The notes under the pieces were generated by a model, which did no database searches, had not been told where the DNA came from, and saw only the letters and a list, made by a program, of their open reading frames with translations. DNA of 64,000 nt from Lachnospiraceae bacterium (lineage in GTDB: Bacteria; Bacillota; Clostridia; Lachnospirales; Lachnospiraceae). Positions 15,518 through 24,373 of this stretch are shown one piece after another. A program made the translations under genes and the position numbers. The stretch spans positions 86,891-150,890 of the forward strand of contig SVEG01000009.1 of the NCBI GenBank assembly GCA_015057505.1, given 5' to 3'. The stretch's first letter is position 1. Each line of letters begins with the position of its first letter.

Positions 15518-16900
15518 TTAATCAATCTGAAGCTTCATCTGTAAATCAAGCTCCGTTATCTCCATGGCAACAAAACTCTTGATTTTTTCACGTATAAGCT
15601 TTCGACTCAAGGCCTCCTGCTCTTCTTCCGGAAGCGAAGAATCTATTTCTATATCCTCTCCGTCAATATCTTCCTTCCAAATACCATTCATCATAACTTC
15701 AAGCTCCATCCAGTAATTGGTCGTAGCCATAAGCTTCGGCAGAATTGCCGTATCTTCATACTGCTCAGCAATATGCTTCCATTCTTCATTGGGATAAACA
15801 TCAAGTCTTCTCGCCGGAAGCTTCTTTACAGATGCATAGAAATTCTCCGCATATTCGTAAGTCAACGCTTTTGCAAATCTCTGTGCCGTCGCCTTATTAC
15901 CTGAATACGGATTGACAACCGCTGTATAATTTATAGAAACAGCCTTAGTATCGAGATTCTCATTAAGTGCAGGAATTGTACATATTCCGTAATTAATTCC
16001 GGAGGTTATAATATCTGCAAGATGCTCCGTGTCACCCATTGTAAAAAGGATTTTTCCTTCCAAGAATTTCTTCAACACTTCATTGTAATTACTATCATCA
16101 GCATCAAAATATAACGTCTGATTAAGCTCTTTAAAAAATGTTACTGCCTCAATTACATTATCATTGGCAATATCAACGACAGATGCATCATCCCCGTATA
16201 TACCGCCAAGATTCATATATTCTCCTACAAAACCGTAACTGAAAAATAAATCAAGAACATCCCACTGTACAATTGTCTCTATTCCCGGATACTCATCACC
16301 TTCGTAATTATTTGAAAAATCTATAATCTCCTGAAACGAAGCCGGCGCACTTACGTAATCCTTATTATACAAAAAGAATGATGTATCATAATAAAGTGGA
16401 TATCCAAGAAGCTTACCCTTATACGTTGAGGCTGTAAGTGCAATATCAGGGTAGCTGTAATTATTATATAATGAGTCCGTATTCTCTTCTGCCAGCCCCG
16501 CAAGATATGCTTTTTCAAGCATCTCTGTATTAAGAATATAAACATCAGCCACATTTCCGTTTAAGGTCTCTTTATTAATTGATTCAAGATAATCAATGGA
16601 TGAAACGAGTTCTACGCTAACATCAATATCATGCTCTGCCGAAAACATTAATGCACATGTCTTAATATAAGGTGTAAGCTCATCATTAGTATACCAAATA
16701 TTAATTGATTCTTCTTCCTTAATCGCATTCATATAGTCCGTAGTGGACTCCGATGTTATAGTTGTTGTGGTTGTAACCTGACTCCCCTGCTCATCCCCCG
16801 TCGGATCGGTTGTTGCCTGTGTGCCGCAGCCTGTAAGTATTAATATTGCAAGTAACGCCGCCGCAATCCTCTGCAAAAACCTTCTTCGCACGTTTCTCAT
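15518..16900 (-). CDS. Orphan solute-binding lipoprotein downstream of argJB
   Basis: 460 residues with a lipoprotein signal (basic MRNVRRR, hydrophobic run, lipobox LILTGC near residue 25), a Thr-rich linker, then a type 1 extracellular solute-binding fold (INIWYTNDELTPYIKTCALMF; ADVYILNTEMLEKAYLAGL). No permease or ATPase gene is adjacent. Its start lies only 18 bp after argB, with an AAGGAG ribosome site, and no separate promoter was found in that gap. It is therefore probably co-transcribed with arginine genes. The sequence resembles sugar/maltodextrin-type binders more than amino-acid binders, so a link to arginine is contextual only. Confidence 0.8.
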   Translation of the reverse strand: MRNVRRRFLQRIAAALLAILILTGCGTQATTDPTGDEQGSQVTTTTTITSESTTDYMNAIKEEESINIWYTNDELTPYIKTCALMFSAEHDIDVSVELVSSIDYLESINKETLNGNVADVYILNTEMLEKAYLAGLAEENTDSLYNNYSYPDIALTASTYKGKLLGYPLYYDTSFFLYNKDYVSAPASFQEIIDFSNNYEGDEYPGIETIVQWDVLDLFFSYGFVGEYMNLGGIYGDDASVVDIANDNVIEAVTFFKELNQTLYFDADDSNYNEVLKKFLEGKILFTMGDTEHLADIITSGINYGICTIPALNENLDTKAVSINYTAVVNPYSGNKATAQRFAKALTYEYAENFYASVKKLPARRLDVYPNEEWKHIAEQYEDTAILPKLMATTNYWMELEVMMNGIWKEDIDGEDIEIDSSLPEEEQEALSRKLIREKIKSFVAMEITELDLQMKLQID

Positions 16901-16918
16901 AAAAAACTTCTCCTTATT

Positions 16919-17818
16919 CTAGGCTCCTGTATAAAACTTGGTCTCAGAATCATGAAGAATAGCTGTCCCAATACCCTTATGGGTAAAAATCTCAAGCAAT
17001 AAGCAATGCGGAATTCTTCCGTCAAGAATATGTACTCTTGAAACACCGTTCTCAATCGCATCAATACAGTTATTAAGCTTCGGAAGCATGCCGCCGCCGA
17101 TATTACCTGTCCCGATAAGCTTATTAGCCTCCTCGATTGTAAGTTCGGAAATAAGCGTGCTCTTATCACTTGGATCTGCATATACGCCTTCAATGTCCGT
17201 AAGGAACGCAAGCTTCTCTGCGTTAACCGCTCTTGCGATAGCACAAGCTGCATCATCAGCATTGATGTTGTAAGTGTAAAAATTCTCATCCATACCGATG
17301 GGACAGATTACCGGAAGGAAATCCTTCTCAAGTAAATCATAGATTACCTTAGGATTAACCTCTGTAACCTCACCTACAAAACCGATATCCTTGCCGTCAG
17401 AATACTTCTTCTCAACCTTAAGAAGGCCGCCGTCCTTACCGCTGATACCAACTGCTTTAACACCGAGCTGCTGTACAAGTGTAACAAGATCCTTGTTAAC
17501 CTTACCGAGAACCATCTCCGCAATCTCCATAGTCTCTGCATCAGTAACACGAAGTCCGTTAACAAACTGTGCTTCTTTACCAACCTTGTTAACCCACTTG
17601 CTGATTTCCTTGCCGCCGCCGTGTACAATAATCGGCTTAAAACCTACAAGCTTAAGCAAAGTAACATCTTCAATAACTTTCTTCTTCAATTCTTCATCAA
17701 CCATGGCACTACCGCCATACTTTACAACAATAATCTTACGGTTAAAACGCTGAATATAAGGCAACGCCTCAATCAAAACCTGAGCTTTTTCCAAAAGCTG
17801 TTCCATTCCTTTTTCCAT
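16919..17818 (-). CDS. argB: Acetylglutamate kinase
   Basis: 299 residues, the normal length. The amino-acid kinase motifs are clear: [14 protein letters not shown] near residue 25, [12 protein letters not shown] near residue 62, [13 protein letters not shown], and near the C-terminus [18 protein letters not shown]. It phosphorylates N-acetylglutamate with ATP, the second step of arginine synthesis, and is often feedback-inhibited by arginine. It lies 9 bp downstream of argJ in one operon. argC, argD, argF and argH are not in the window, so the pathway is split across the genome. Confidence 0.96.
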   Translation of the reverse strand: MEKGMEQLLEKAQVLIEALPYIQRFNRKIIVVKYGGSAMVDEELKKKVIEDVTLLKLVGFKPIIVHGGGKEISKWVNKVGKEAQFVNGLRVTDAETMEIAEMVLGKVNKDLVTLVQQLGVKAVGISGKDGGLLKVEKKYSDGKDIGFVGEVTEVNPKVIYDLLEKDFLPVICPIGMDENFYTYNINADDAACAIARAVNAEKLAFLTDIEGVYADPSDKSTLISELTIEEANKLIGTGNIGGGMLPKLNNCIDAIENGVSRVHILDGRIPHCLLLEIFTHKGIGTAILHDSETKFYTGA

Positions 17819-17827
17819 AAGTTCCTC

Positions 17828-19051
17828 CTATGAGCGGTAGTCCGCATTTATTTTAACATAATCGTAGGTCAAATCGCAACCCCAAGCCGTAGCACTTTCG
17901 TACCCCATTTTCATATCTGCAATGGCTGTAACCTCAGATTCTGACAAAATTTTGGTTGCTTCCTCCTCGCTGTAGCCTGTTGAAGTACCGTTCTCAACAA
18001 TTTTGAGCTTGCCTGCCGCACTTTCAAAATAAAGGTCAACCTTCTCAGGGTCAAATCTTACACCTGAGTAACCAAGTGCACAAAGAATTCTTCCCCAGTT
18101 CGCATCATGTCCGAAAATTGCTGCCTTTGTAAGACTTGATGTTACTACTGATTTACTTAAAATTCTTGCGTTCTCCTTAGTGTCTGCATTAAGAACCTTA
18201 ACTTCAAAAAGTGCTGTTGCACCTTCACCGTCACCTGCGATTTTCTTACTAAGACCTGTCATAACTGCATTAAGTGCCTTGCAAAACTCTTCGTAATCTG
18301 CATTCTCCTCTGTAATCTCTGCATTTCCTGCAAGACCGTTTGCCATAAGAAGCACACTGTCATTGGTTGAAGTATCTCCGTCAACAGAAATCATATTAAA
18401 TGTATCATTTACATCTGCCTTAAGTGCCTTTGTAAGAAGCTCCTTGCTGATTGCAACGTCAGTAGTTACAAAGCAAAGCATCGTAGCCATGTTCGGGTGA
18501 ATCATACCTGAGCCTTTGCACATACCGCCGATAACAGCAGTTTTACCGCCAACTTCAAATTCATAAGCAACCTGCTTGGATACAGTATCCGTAGTCATAA
18601 TAGCCTCTGCCGCAAGTGTTCCTGCATCAAGGCTTCCGCTTAAGGTTGCCTTTAATAAAGGAATACCCGCCTTAATCGTATCCATCGGAAGCTGTTTGCC
18701 GATAACACCTGTAGATGCAAGTAATACTGCGTCTGCCGGAATGCCAAGGCATTCGCTTGCCGCATTGGCTGTCTCGAGGCAGTAGCCGTAACCCTCCTCG
18801 CCCGTACATGCATTGGCAACACCACTATTTATAACAACTGCCTGAACAAACTCAGATTCCATAACAACCTTACTGTCCCACTTAACAGGCGCTGCCTTTA
18901 CAACATTTGTCGTAAAAGTTCCTGCTGCCTCACAAGGTGCAGTACTGAAAACCATCGCCATGTCTTTTTTCTTATTCTTCTTGATTCCCGCATACACGCC
19001 TGTCGCAAGAAATCCTTTTGCAGCCGTAACGCCGCCTTCTATCTTTTTCAT
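17828..19051 (-). CDS. argJ: Bifunctional ornithine acetyltransferase / N-acetylglutamate synthase
   Basis: 407 residues from the preferred start. The autocleavage site typical of the family is visible as GMIHPNMATMLCFVTTD around residue 180; the Thr of ATML becomes the new beta-chain N-terminus and nucleophile. VNDTFNMISVDGDTSTNDS and the C-terminal WGCDLTYDYVKINADYRS are further family markers. It recycles acetyl groups from N-acetylornithine to glutamate. The start at 19051 has a GGAAAGGAT site 7 bases upstream; an in-frame ATG at 19069 has none. The promoter at 19157-19185 lies face to face with that of argG. Confidence 0.95.
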   Translation of the reverse strand: MKKIEGGVTAAKGFLATGVYAGIKKNKKKDMAMVFSTAPCEAAGTFTTNVVKAAPVKWDSKVVMESEFVQAVVINSGVANACTGEEGYGYCLETANAASECLGIPADAVLLASTGVIGKQLPMDTIKAGIPLLKATLSGSLDAGTLAAEAIMTTDTVSKQVAYEFEVGGKTAVIGGMCKGSGMIHPNMATMLCFVTTDVAISKELLTKALKADVNDTFNMISVDGDTSTNDSVLLMANGLAGNAEITEENADYEEFCKALNAVMTGLSKKIAGDGEGATALFEVKVLNADTKENARILSKSVVTSSLTKAAIFGHDANWGRILCALGYSGVRFDPEKVDLYFESAAGKLKIVENGTSTGYSEEEATKILSESEVTAIADMKMGYESATAWGCDLTYDYVKINADYRS

Positions 19052-19156
19052 ATAAGTCATCCTTTCCATAGAATCTCTTTCTTCTATTATAAATAAATAA
19101 CGAATTTATGCAATCTAAATTTATTTTAAATTGCTTAAAATCGTAAATTTTTCATA

Positions 19157-19185
19157 ATTATACATCTGTTATGCATATTATGCAA
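19157..19185 (-). promoter_or_regulatory. argJB promoter with ArgR-like operator
   Basis: Minus-strand TTGCAT (19180-19185), 17 bases, TATAAT (19157-19162). The -35 region is embedded in GCTTGCATAATATGCATAA, an AT-rich dyad (GCAT/ATGC) resembling an ARG box. It mirrors the argG promoter in -35 sequence, spacing and operator. Confidence 0.75.
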
Positions 19186-19223
19186 GCTATTTTTAATATT
19201 TTTGAATATTTTTTAAAATGTGC

Positions 19224-19252
19224 TTGCATATTTTTGCATGATGATGTATATT
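19224..19252 (+). promoter_or_regulatory. argG promoter with ArgR-like operator
   Basis: TTGCAT (19224-19229), 17 bases, TATATT (19247-19252). The -35 lies in GCTTGCATATTTTTGCATGA, a GCAT...TGCA-type dyad resembling ArgR sites of Gram-positive bacteria. Binding would block the -35 and repress transcription when arginine is plentiful. Confidence 0.75.
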
Positions 19253-19260
19253 GTTAAAAG

Positions 19261-19297
19261 AGTTTGCAGCGCAAACTTTTTTGGAAACGTAGTTTCC
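19261..19297 (+). promoter_or_regulatory. Tandem hairpins at the start of the argG leader
   Basis: The first stem is 19261-19267/19271-19277 (7 bp, AGC loop) followed by five T, so it resembles an intrinsic terminator. The second is 19283-19288/19292-19297. They start within a few bases of the expected transcription start, so 5'-end protection is at least as likely as attenuation. Confidence 0.55.
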
Positions 19298-19341
19298 CTT
19301 AATGAATAAAAATTTAAAACGCAATATAGGAGGCATTACCA

Positions 19342-20559
19342 ATGAAAGAAAAAGTTATTCTTGCGTACTCAGGTGGTCTTGATACTACCGCAATTATACC
19401 CTGGTTACAGGAAAACTACGATTATGATGTAGTTTGTGTTTGTGCAGACGTAGGACAGGGCAACGAGCTTGACGGTTTGGAGGAGAGAGCTAAACTTTCA
19501 GGCGCAACCAAATTATACATAGAAGACCTTGTAGATGAATTCGTAGATGACTACGTAATCCCTACAGTACAGGCTAATGCAGTTTATGAGAACAAATATT
19601 TACTCGGAACATCTTTCGCAAGACCCGTAATCGCTAAGCGTCTTGTTGAAATCGCTCGTAAAGAGGGCGCTGTTGCCATCTGCCACGGTGCAACAGGTAA
19701 AGGTAACGACCAGGTTCGTTTTGAGCTTACAATCAAGGCACTTGCTCCCGACCTTAAAATCATCGCTCCCTGGAGATGCAACGATACATGGAAGATGCAG
19801 TCACGTGAAGACGAGATTGAATACTGTAAGGCACACGGAATTGACCTTCCGTTCTCAGCTGACAACAGCTACAGCCGTGACCGTAACCTCTGGCACATCA
19901 GCCATGAAGGCCTTGAGCTTGAGGACCCGGCTAACGAGCCTAACTACGATCACTTACTTGTTCTCGGTGTTTCACCCGAGAAGGCTCCCGATGAAGGCGA
20001 ATATGTAACACTTTCTTTTGAAAAGGGTGTTCCCACAGCAATCAACGGCGAGAAGATGAAAGCATCTGACATTATCCGTAAGCTTAACGCACTCGGCGGC
20101 AAGCACGGTATTGGTATCGTTGATATCGTTGAGAACCGTGTTGTTGGTATGAAGTCACGTGGTGTATACGAGACACCCGGCGGAACAATCCTTATGGAAG
20201 CTCATACACAGCTTGAGGAGCTTATCCTTGACCGTCCTACACTTTCATACAAGAAGCTTGTTGCTAACGAATTTGCTAACCTTGTATACGAAGGAAAATG
20301 GTTCACACCTCTTCGCAAGGCACTTCAGGCATTCGTTGAGTCTACACAGGAGCAGGTAACAGGTGAAGTTAAGTTTAAGCTTTACAAGGGCAACATCATC
20401 AAAGCCGGCACAACTTCTCCGTACTCACTTTACAGCGAGTCACTTGCAAGCTTCACAACAGGTGAGCTTTATGACCACCATGACGCAGAAGGCTTCATTA
20501 ACCTCTTCGGTCTTTCAATGAAAGTTCGCGCAATGAAGGAAGCAGAGCTTAACAAGTAA
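19342..20559 (+). CDS. argG: Argininosuccinate synthase
   Basis: 405 residues, the standard length. The N-terminal PP-loop [18 protein letters not shown] binds ATP, and [13 protein letters not shown] and [20 protein letters not shown] are further family signatures. It joins citrulline and aspartate with ATP hydrolysis in the penultimate arginine step. The start at 19342 follows a TAGGAGG site. No argH follows: a terminator lies 30 bp after the stop. It is transcribed divergently from argJB, and both promoters carry matching ArgR-like dyads. Confidence 0.97.
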   Translation: MKEKVILAYSGGLDTTAIIPWLQENYDYDVVCVCADVGQGNELDGLEERAKLSGATKLYIEDLVDEFVDDYVIPTVQANAVYENKYLLGTSFARPVIAKRLVEIARKEGAVAICHGATGKGNDQVRFELTIKALAPDLKIIAPWRCNDTWKMQSREDEIEYCKAHGIDLPFSADNSYSRDRNLWHISHEGLELEDPANEPNYDHLLVLGVSPEKAPDEGEYVTLSFEKGVPTAINGEKMKASDIIRKLNALGGKHGIGIVDIVENRVVGMKSRGVYETPGGTILMEAHTQLEELILDRPTLSYKKLVANEFANLVYEGKWFTPLRKALQAFVESTQEQVTGEVKFKLYKGNIIKAGTTSPYSLYSESLASFTTGELYDHHDAEGFINLFGLSMKVRAMKEAELNK

Positions 20560-20588
20560 TATATATATAGTTTATATACAAAACAATA

Positions 20589-20616
20589 TCCCGGGTCGCC
20601 AAAAGGCAACCCGGGA
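20589..20616 (+). terminator. argG terminator
   Basis: A G/C-rich 12-bp stem with one mismatch (20589-20600 with 20605-20616) and an AAAA loop is followed by TTGTTATTTT. It also separates the convergent DUF4179 gene. Confidence 0.88.
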
Positions 20617-20645
20617 TTGTTATTTTAGAACTCCTTATTAAATTT

Positions 20646-21818
20646 TTATTCTGTTACGTTTACCGGAATCTTATACTCAAGACCCCAACCTCTGACAAGG
20701 ATATAGTCAACCTCTGACAAGTCTAATGGTCTGTCAAAAATATGTTGCTGATAAAAAAGCTCATATTCATGATTACCGGTTGTAGCTGTACCTGCACCAC
20801 TTTCACCTAAATCTCCATACTCTACAATCGTTCCGTCTTTCTTAACAACACTAACTGCATATTTACAATTAGATTTATCTATTTCTTCATCTCCTGTCAT
20901 ACCTATTGTAAAAATCTTATCTGCGCTTTCAATGTAGGTATATCCTATACCTTCGGGAAATGTTTTCCTTAAATAATTATCACCCATTATCGTAATGGAT
21001 AAAGGTGAAATCTTAATCTCTGTTATAGTTTCAAGAACTTCCATACCTTCTGTATTGTCATAATTAAATGTAAGTGTGTTGGTGGGCTTTGTAAGTGTAA
21101 AAGTTCCGTATATTTTTTCTATATCATCCAATGATTCTGACCTTATATAATTATCATTAACAAATCTTTCTTCAGTAAAAATAATCTCATCGCCCTGTTC
21201 AAAACCAAAACCGAGAACTTTCTCACTTCCATCAAGCGGACTCACATGAAAAACACAGCATCCCTGATAACCTTCTGCATCTTCATCCACATCCATCCTT
21301 TTGGTAAAAGCATCCCAGCCTGAATACTCTTTTCCCTTTATAATAAAATAGGGTTGAAATATTCCATTCAGATGATAAGCAAATATCTGTTCATCCGGCA
21401 AAGGACTGTCTGGATTAGCTATATTGGTATAGAAAAAATAAATAAATGAACTGTCATACATTATCGCATCTACTCTAACCTTACCGTACTCTACTTCAAA
21501 TTCATAACCGCCTTCAAGAGAAATCTTATTCAAAACCGCTTTTTCTTTCTCGTCTAACTCCACATCCCCTGACTGCCATATTTTATACATGTTGCTGATT
21601 CTGTCTATAAAATTAAACTTTGCCTCAACACCTATCGTAGCCCCTACCAAAACCAAAGCACACGCCATAACAGTCGCAAAACGCTTTAAATTAAAGCTTC
21701 TGTGCTTCTTCTCAGAAACTTCTTCATTGATCTTCCTCATAATACCCTCCTTCTGCGTATCGCTAAGTTTTATTTTGTCACACATTCTGTGCAATACTTC
21801 CTTGTTCATCTCGTTCAT
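20646..21818 (-). CDS. DUF4179 membrane protein, probable anti-sigma factor
   Basis: 390 residues: a cytoplasmic N-terminus of about 48 residues (MNEMNKEVLHRMCDKIKLSD...), one membrane helix (RFATVMACALVLVGATIGV), then an extracellular DUF4179-like region of about 320 residues. This layout, directly after an ECF sigma gene, is typical of a membrane-bound anti-sigma factor whose external part senses a signal. The start at 21818 follows GGAGGG and overlaps the end of the sigma gene by 41 bp, implying translational coupling. The signal and the target genes are unknown. Confidence 0.8.
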   Translation of the reverse strand: MNEMNKEVLHRMCDKIKLSDTQKEGIMRKINEEVSEKKHRSFNLKRFATVMACALVLVGATIGVEAKFNFIDRISNMYKIWQSGDVELDEKEKAVLNKISLEGGYEFEVEYGKVRVDAIMYDSSFIYFFYTNIANPDSPLPDEQIFAYHLNGIFQPYFIIKGKEYSGWDAFTKRMDVDEDAEGYQGCCVFHVSPLDGSEKVLGFGFEQGDEIIFTEERFVNDNYIRSESLDDIEKIYGTFTLTKPTNTLTFNYDNTEGMEVLETITEIKISPLSITIMGDNYLRKTFPEGIGYTYIESADKIFTIGMTGDEEIDKSNCKYAVSVVKKDGTIVEYGDLGESGAGTATTGNHEYELFYQQHIFDRPLDLSEVDYILVRGWGLEYKIPVNVTE

Positions 21819-22311
21819 AATACGCGTATCCCTCCTTTGATAACTCTTCTTTTAAAAGCTTCTTCGCTCTTGAAAGTCTTGATGATATTGTACCTACTGT
21901 AGTATGCAACATTTTAGCAATGTCCGAAACAGCATACTCCTCATAGTATCTCAGATATATTACAATACTGTATTTCTGCGGCAGGCTTCGGATTACCTCA
22001 TAGAGTTCGCTTTCTTCACTGTCAAAAACAGCTGACGGCTCATTCTCCGAATCGTAATATTCTTCTACCGAGACAACCTTTCTTTTCCATGCGCTTGTCT
22101 GCAAGCTCTTAGTACAATTGACCGCTACTCTTATAAACCATGCCTTGGCATGCTCGTCATTTTCAAATTCCGGTCTGCGCTTAAGATAACGGACAAACAC
22201 TTCCTGGACTACATCCTCTGCCTCACACCTGTCCCCGCAGGTCATAAATGCCACGCGATATACCACATCGGAATACTTTTCAAAAAGCTCATCCGCTGTC
22301 ATATTACACAT
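21778..22311 (-). CDS. ECF RNA polymerase sigma factor
   Basis: 177 residues. Region 2 is present (YRVAFMTCGDRCEAEDVVQE, residues about 18-36, then AKAWFIRVAVNCTKS). Region 4 (LPQKYSIVIYLRYYEEYAVS, then IAKMLHTTVGTISSRLSRAK) is a helix-turn-helix for -35 recognition. There is no region 3, as expected for the ECF group. It heads a two-gene unit with the DUF4179 putative anti-sigma factor. The divergent ABC exporter genes starting at 22553 are possible targets by position only. Confidence 0.92.
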   Translation of the reverse strand: MCNMTADELFEKYSDVVYRVAFMTCGDRCEAEDVVQEVFVRYLKRRPEFENDEHAKAWFIRVAVNCTKSLQTSAWKRKVVSVEEYYDSENEPSAVFDSEESELYEVIRSLPQKYSIVIYLRYYEEYAVSDIAKMLHTTVGTISSRLSRAKKLLKEELSKEGYAYYERDEQGSIAQNV

Positions 22312-22552
22312 ATATCACGTCCCCCTTCCAAGCTTCAAAAGCTTACGTAGTGATCACTCTTCATTAATAATACTTTTCAAATCTTTAAAATCTTGCAAAA
22401 TTCTGAAAAAATTACATCTTTTTTTCTAGAAAACCCATTTAACTATTTTTTATTATACTATATAATCTATTCAAAACAGTAATTGTAAAATTTTCTTAAC
22501 AATTCAGCAATTAGAAAGTTTCTTAACACATCAGAAAGGAACGTGATTTAAC

Positions 22553-24370
22553 ATGGAAGTATTAAAATTCGGATTAAAATACTGGAAGAAGTATCTCCCC
22601 GGCGACATCTTAACAAAGCTCATGAGCTGTATCGCCCTATCGGCAGACCTTATGCTCCCGCTTATCGCTTCAATGTTTATTAATTATGCGATTAAGTCCA
22701 ACGAGGTAAAAGATGACAATATCTTTTCATTTATGTTGAGCGGTAAATACGGCGAGATTCACTCCATGGAACTCTTTTTTAACCTGTTTATTGTTTTTAT
22801 TACTCTTCTTGTAATAAAAGAGGTTACTGTATATTTCCGTAACATACTTACAGAAAAGCTTGGTCTTAAGCTTGAGACGGACTTAAGAAAGGCTTCCTTC
22901 CACAAGCTTATGGAGCTCGACAGCGAGACTATTTCCCAGTACAACACCGGCGAGCTTCTTACACTCCTTAATTCAGATACAATTATGTTCAAGGATTTAT
23001 TCTGTCGTATCACGCTTTATATCTTCGACAGTATCTTTGTAATCGTAATAACAATCGTACTTCTTGCAACCATTAACCCTTACCTGCTGATTGTTCCTGT
23101 AATCATTATTCCTTTTCTTGTGGTTGCGCTTATGCAGTTCAGAAAACGCGCAAGAGTCAATTACCAGACTATCCGTGCTTCCAACAGTAATATGAGCTTA
23201 ACCGTTCAGGAAAATATAGAAGCCGTTAGACTTGTACGTTCCTTTACAAATGAAGCAGTTGAGAAGCGTAAGTTCGACGCTGCCAACACCCGCCTTAAAG
23301 ATTCCTATGTTAAACAGGTTAACCTTTCAGCATCATTTGAAGCTGTTTTCAGCATTATCAAGCAGACGTCCTACATCGGAAGTATTGCGGTAGCAGCCGT
23401 TCTTGTAATGAAAGGTTATATGATGGTAGGTTATCTTGTAGCCTGTGTTGATTACATATCTAAAATCATCGGTTTCGTAAGCCAGATTAGTAACTGTATG
23501 CTTCAGATGCAACAACAGCTTGTATCAGGCCGCAAAATGCTTGACTTCATGAACAGCGAAAGCAAAATTCCGGACGGAACGATTTCTGCAGCCGAAATTA
23601 AGGATATTCACCTTCAAGTTAAGGGCGCTCATATGAGCTTTAACGGTAAGAATGTTTTAAGAGACATTAACCTCGACATTCCTTACGGTAAAAAGCTCGG
23701 AATTGTCGGCGGAACGGGATGCGGTAAGAGTGTACTTCTTGAGTCCTTCATAAGAATTCATGATTTGTCAAGCGGCTCGATTACACTCGACGACAAGGAT
23801 ATCCGCGAGTACAGTCTTGAATCTCTACGCGAGAAATTCGCTTACGTATATCAGGATGTTTTCCTGTTTTCGAATACAATTGATTCTAACATTGCTTATT
23901 CACAGCCTGATGCTGACCGCAAACTTGTAAAAGAAGCAGCCATTCATGCTCAGGCACATAACTTTATACAGAGTCTTCAGGAAGGCTACGACACTATTGT
24001 CGGCGAGCGTGGCCTTGGTATCTCCGGTGGTCAGAAGCAGCGTGTCTCTATCGCAAGAGCACTTCTTCGCAACGCTCCGGTACTTGTCCTTGACGACTCA
24101 ACCTCAGCACTTGATGTTAACACCGAGAAACGTCTTCTTAAGGATATTAAAGAGAACTTCCCTGACAGAACGCTCCTTATTTCGGCACACAGACTTTCTT
24201 CGGTTGTAGACTGTGATGAGATTATCTACATGAAGGACGGTATCATCTTAGAGCGAGGAACCTTTGATGAACTTATGGCTCTCGACGGTCATTTTGCATC
24301 CGTATACAGAATTCAGGAAGCGCAGGATCAAAGCATCGACTTTGATGCGCTTGCAGAAAAGGAGGTGTAG
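22553..24370 (+). CDS. Heterodimeric ABC exporter subunit with degenerate Walker B (BmrC/YheI-like)
   Basis: 605 residues: a six-helix transmembrane domain (to about 340), then a nucleotide-binding domain with Walker A GGTGCGKS, signature GISGGQKQRVSIA and Walker B VLVLDDSTSALD. The catalytic Glu after Walker B is replaced by Asp (DD instead of DE), the hallmark of the non-hydrolysing site in heterodimeric exporters. The partner gene begins 4 bp later. Such pairs usually export drugs, peptides or lipids; the substrate is not predictable here. It is transcribed away from the ECF sigma pair. Confidence 0.9.
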   Translation: MEVLKFGLKYWKKYLPGDILTKLMSCIALSADLMLPLIASMFINYAIKSNEVKDDNIFSFMLSGKYGEIHSMELFFNLFIVFITLLVIKEVTVYFRNILTEKLGLKLETDLRKASFHKLMELDSETISQYNTGELLTLLNSDTIMFKDLFCRITLYIFDSIFVIVITIVLLATINPYLLIVPVIIIPFLVVALMQFRKRARVNYQTIRASNSNMSLTVQENIEAVRLVRSFTNEAVEKRKFDAANTRLKDSYVKQVNLSASFEAVFSIIKQTSYIGSIAVAAVLVMKGYMMVGYLVACVDYISKIIGFVSQISNCMLQMQQQLVSGRKMLDFMNSESKIPDGTISAAEIKDIHLQVKGAHMSFNGKNVLRDINLDIPYGKKLGIVGGTGCGKSVLLESFIRIHDLSSGSITLDDKDIREYSLESLREKFAYVYQDVFLFSNTIDSNIAYSQPDADRKLVKEAAIHAQAHNFIQSLQEGYDTIVGERGLGISGGQKQRVSIARALLRNAPVLVLDDSTSALDVNTEKRLLKDIKENFPDRTLLISAHRLSSVVDCDEIIYMKDGIILERGTFDELMALDGHFASVYRIQEAQDQSIDFDALAEKEV

Positions 24371-24373
24371 GCG

